From the NCBI GenBank assembly GCA_964589285.1, contig CAZPSP010000058.1, positions 1 through 15,118 on the forward strand: a stretch of 15,118 bases of DNA, read 5' to 3'. Shown here in pieces: positions 13,967 through 15,118 of the stretch; within the stretch, counting starts at the first letter, position 1, and the number at the start of each line of letters is the position of its first letter. The stretch comes from DAOUEG01 sp964589285 (lineage in GTDB: Bacteria; Chloroflexota; Dehalococcoidia; Dehalococcoidales; RBG-16-60-22). The notes below the pieces were generated by a model. It was not told where the DNA came from. It saw nothing but the letters and a program-made list of their open reading frames with translations, and made no database searches. The position numbers and the translations under genes were made by a program.

Positions 13967-15118
13967 ATGCCAAGTCCCATCAAGTTCGGCACGGATGGCT
14001 GGCGCGCCATCATCGCCGATACCTTTACGTATGAAAATGTCCGCTACTGCGCCCAGGGCATGGCGGGATACCTTAAAGAAGCCGGCCTGGCCGAACGCGG
14101 CGTGGTGGTTGGGTTTGATACTCGGTTCGCATCGGACGGATTTGCCGCCGCCGCATCGGAAGTGCTGGCCGGTAACGGCATCAAGGTCTATCTGGCACCC
14201 GCTCCGACGCCGACCCCCGTGGTGAGTTACGGCGTCCTGGCAAAAAAAGCAGGCGGCGGCATCGTCATAACGGCAAGCCACAATGGAGGCGAATATAACG
14301 GTTTTAAGGTCAAAGATGAGCACGGCTCTTCCGCGTCCGATGGCATTACCGCCAGGATCGTGCACCATCTGGAGATCGCCTGGGAACAAGGCGCAGTAGC
14401 GCGGCTGCCCCTGGCCGAGGCGAAACAGCGGGGGCTGGTCGTCGAGACGGACCTTGACCTGATTTACCTGGCCCAGATTGCCCGGCTGGTGGACCTGGAC
14501 CGGCTGCGCAAGGCCGGGCTGAACATTGTCATCGACCCCATGTACGGAGCCGGGGCAGGCTACCTGGCGCGCATCCTGTCCGGCGGCAGCAATACAGTTA
14601 CCGAGATACATGGCAACCGAAACCCGCTGTTCCCCGGGATCCATCCGGAACCCATCATGCCGCACCTGGACGGCCTTGCCAGAGAGGTTGTCGGCAAACA
14701 CGCCCGCGTGGGACTGGCGACCGATGGTGACGCGGACCGCATGGGCATCGTGGATGAGAACGGCCGCTTTATTACCCAGCTCCAGGTCTACGCGCTGCTG
14801 GCATTGTACCTGCTGGAAGTCCGCGGCGAACGGGGGCCGCTCGTCAAGACACTGACGACCACCAACATGGCCTTCCGGCTCGGGGAGCTGTTTAACGTGC
14901 CGGTCTACCAGACGGCGGTCGGGTTCAAGTACGTGGCGCCCGTCATGGTGGAACAAGACGCCATAATGGGCGGCGAGGAAAGCGGCGGCTACGGGTTCAA
15001 AGGGCATGTCATCGAACGTGACGGCATCCTCGCCTGCCTCTATTTCCTCGACCTCATGGTGCAGACCGGCAAGACGCCCTCGCAGCTTATCGACTACCTG
15101 TACAGCAAGGTCGGTCCG
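13967..15118 (+). CDS. Phosphoglucomutase/phosphomannomutase (C-terminus missing)
   Basis: The first 384 residues of an alpha-D-phosphohexomutase are present; the typical family length is about 450-480, so the C-terminal domain IV is cut off by the window edge. Seen are FGTDGWR (7-13), the active serine loop TASHN (S104), the Mg2+ loop DGDADR (253-258) and the sugar-binding GEESGG (336-341). The residues after the serine are TASHNGGEYNGFK, with GG where PP is usual. The enzyme interconverts the 1- and 6-phosphates of glucose or mannose; which hexose cannot be decided without the C-terminus. It could supply glucose-1-phosphate for the nucleotide sugar used by OtsA, but that is inference from pathway logic. 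SD GAGG lies nine bases from the ATG. Confidence 0.94.
   Translation, partial: MPSPIKFGTDGWRAIIADTFTYENVRYCAQGMAGYLKEAGLAERGVVVGFDTRFASDGFAAAASEVLAGNGIKVYLAPAPTPTPVVSYGVLAKKAGGGIVITASHNGGEYNGFKVKDEHGSSASDGITARIVHHLEIAWEQGAVARLPLAEAKQRGLVVETDLDLIYLAQIARLVDLDRLRKAGLNIVIDPMYGAGAGYLARILSGGSNTVTEIHGNRNPLFPGIHPEPIMPHLDGLAREVVGKHARVGLATDGDADRMGIVDENGRFITQLQVYALLALYLLEVRGERGPLVKTLTTTNMAFRLGELFNVPVYQTAVGFKYVAPVMVEQDAIMGGEESGGYGFKGHVIERDGILACLYFLDLMVQTGKTPSQLIDYLYSKVGP

Noticed and set aside
13937..15007. Minus-strand ORF of 356 codons opposite the phosphomutase
   Set aside because: Shadow frame with no motifs; the plus strand carries every phosphohexomutase signature.

Overview
The window carries about a dozen genes in a fairly GC-rich bacterial background. 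It most likely comes from an anaerobe, because the ferredoxin-dependent 2-ketoacid oxidoreductase IorAB is present. My best guess is a Dehalococcoidia-like Chloroflexota or another uncultivated anaerobe. That rests on the short archaeal/thermophile-type SAH hydrolase, the 2TM-domain protein, a zinc_ribbon_13-type protein and a Cys-rich microprotein tail of a kind I loosely associate with that group. It is inference, not proof.

Layout. Bases 1-3153 hold a leftward amino-acid catabolism operon: iorA, iorB and a class I/II aminotransferase cut by the window edge, with iorB and the aminotransferase overlapping. The aminotransferase would make aryl (or other) 2-oxo acids, which IorAB converts to acyl-CoA with reduction of ferredoxin. 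Bases 3154-4377 hold a leftward 12-TM MFS transporter. Divergent from it is a 910-residue SERCA-like P-type cation ATPase, followed closely by an 80-residue zinc-ribbon protein. Next come otsA and otsB, coupled by an ATGA overlap and driven by the best promoter in the window (TTGACA, 16-base spacer, TGGTATCCT). They make trehalose in two steps.

Bases 9915-10433 hold no large gene. I find two divergent small ORFs there. One is a 48-residue basic protein on the minus strand with a C-terminus like some antitoxins. The other is a 46-residue (perhaps 19-residue) plus-strand microprotein ending in CCGHHGEPGC. Each has an extended -10 promoter candidate. A gamma-glutamylcyclotransferase-like gene follows.

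Bases 10890-13546 are the activated-methyl-cycle pair: ahcY (SAH hydrolase) and metK (SAM synthetase). They are separated by a hairpin repeat of REP-like character. ahcY has a conspicuous palindrome and a 10-bp tandem repeat over its putative promoter. A 2TM-domain membrane protein follows and ends in a clear intrinsic terminator. The window closes inside a phosphoglucomutase/phosphomannomutase gene.

Most of the window is ordinary metabolism, and I see no mobile element, CRISPR array, rRNA or tRNA. The parts worth a second look are the 9.9-10.4 kb small-ORF interval, the ahcY regulatory region, the interspersed hairpin before metK and the divergent acceptor-loop sequence of the OtsA homologue.
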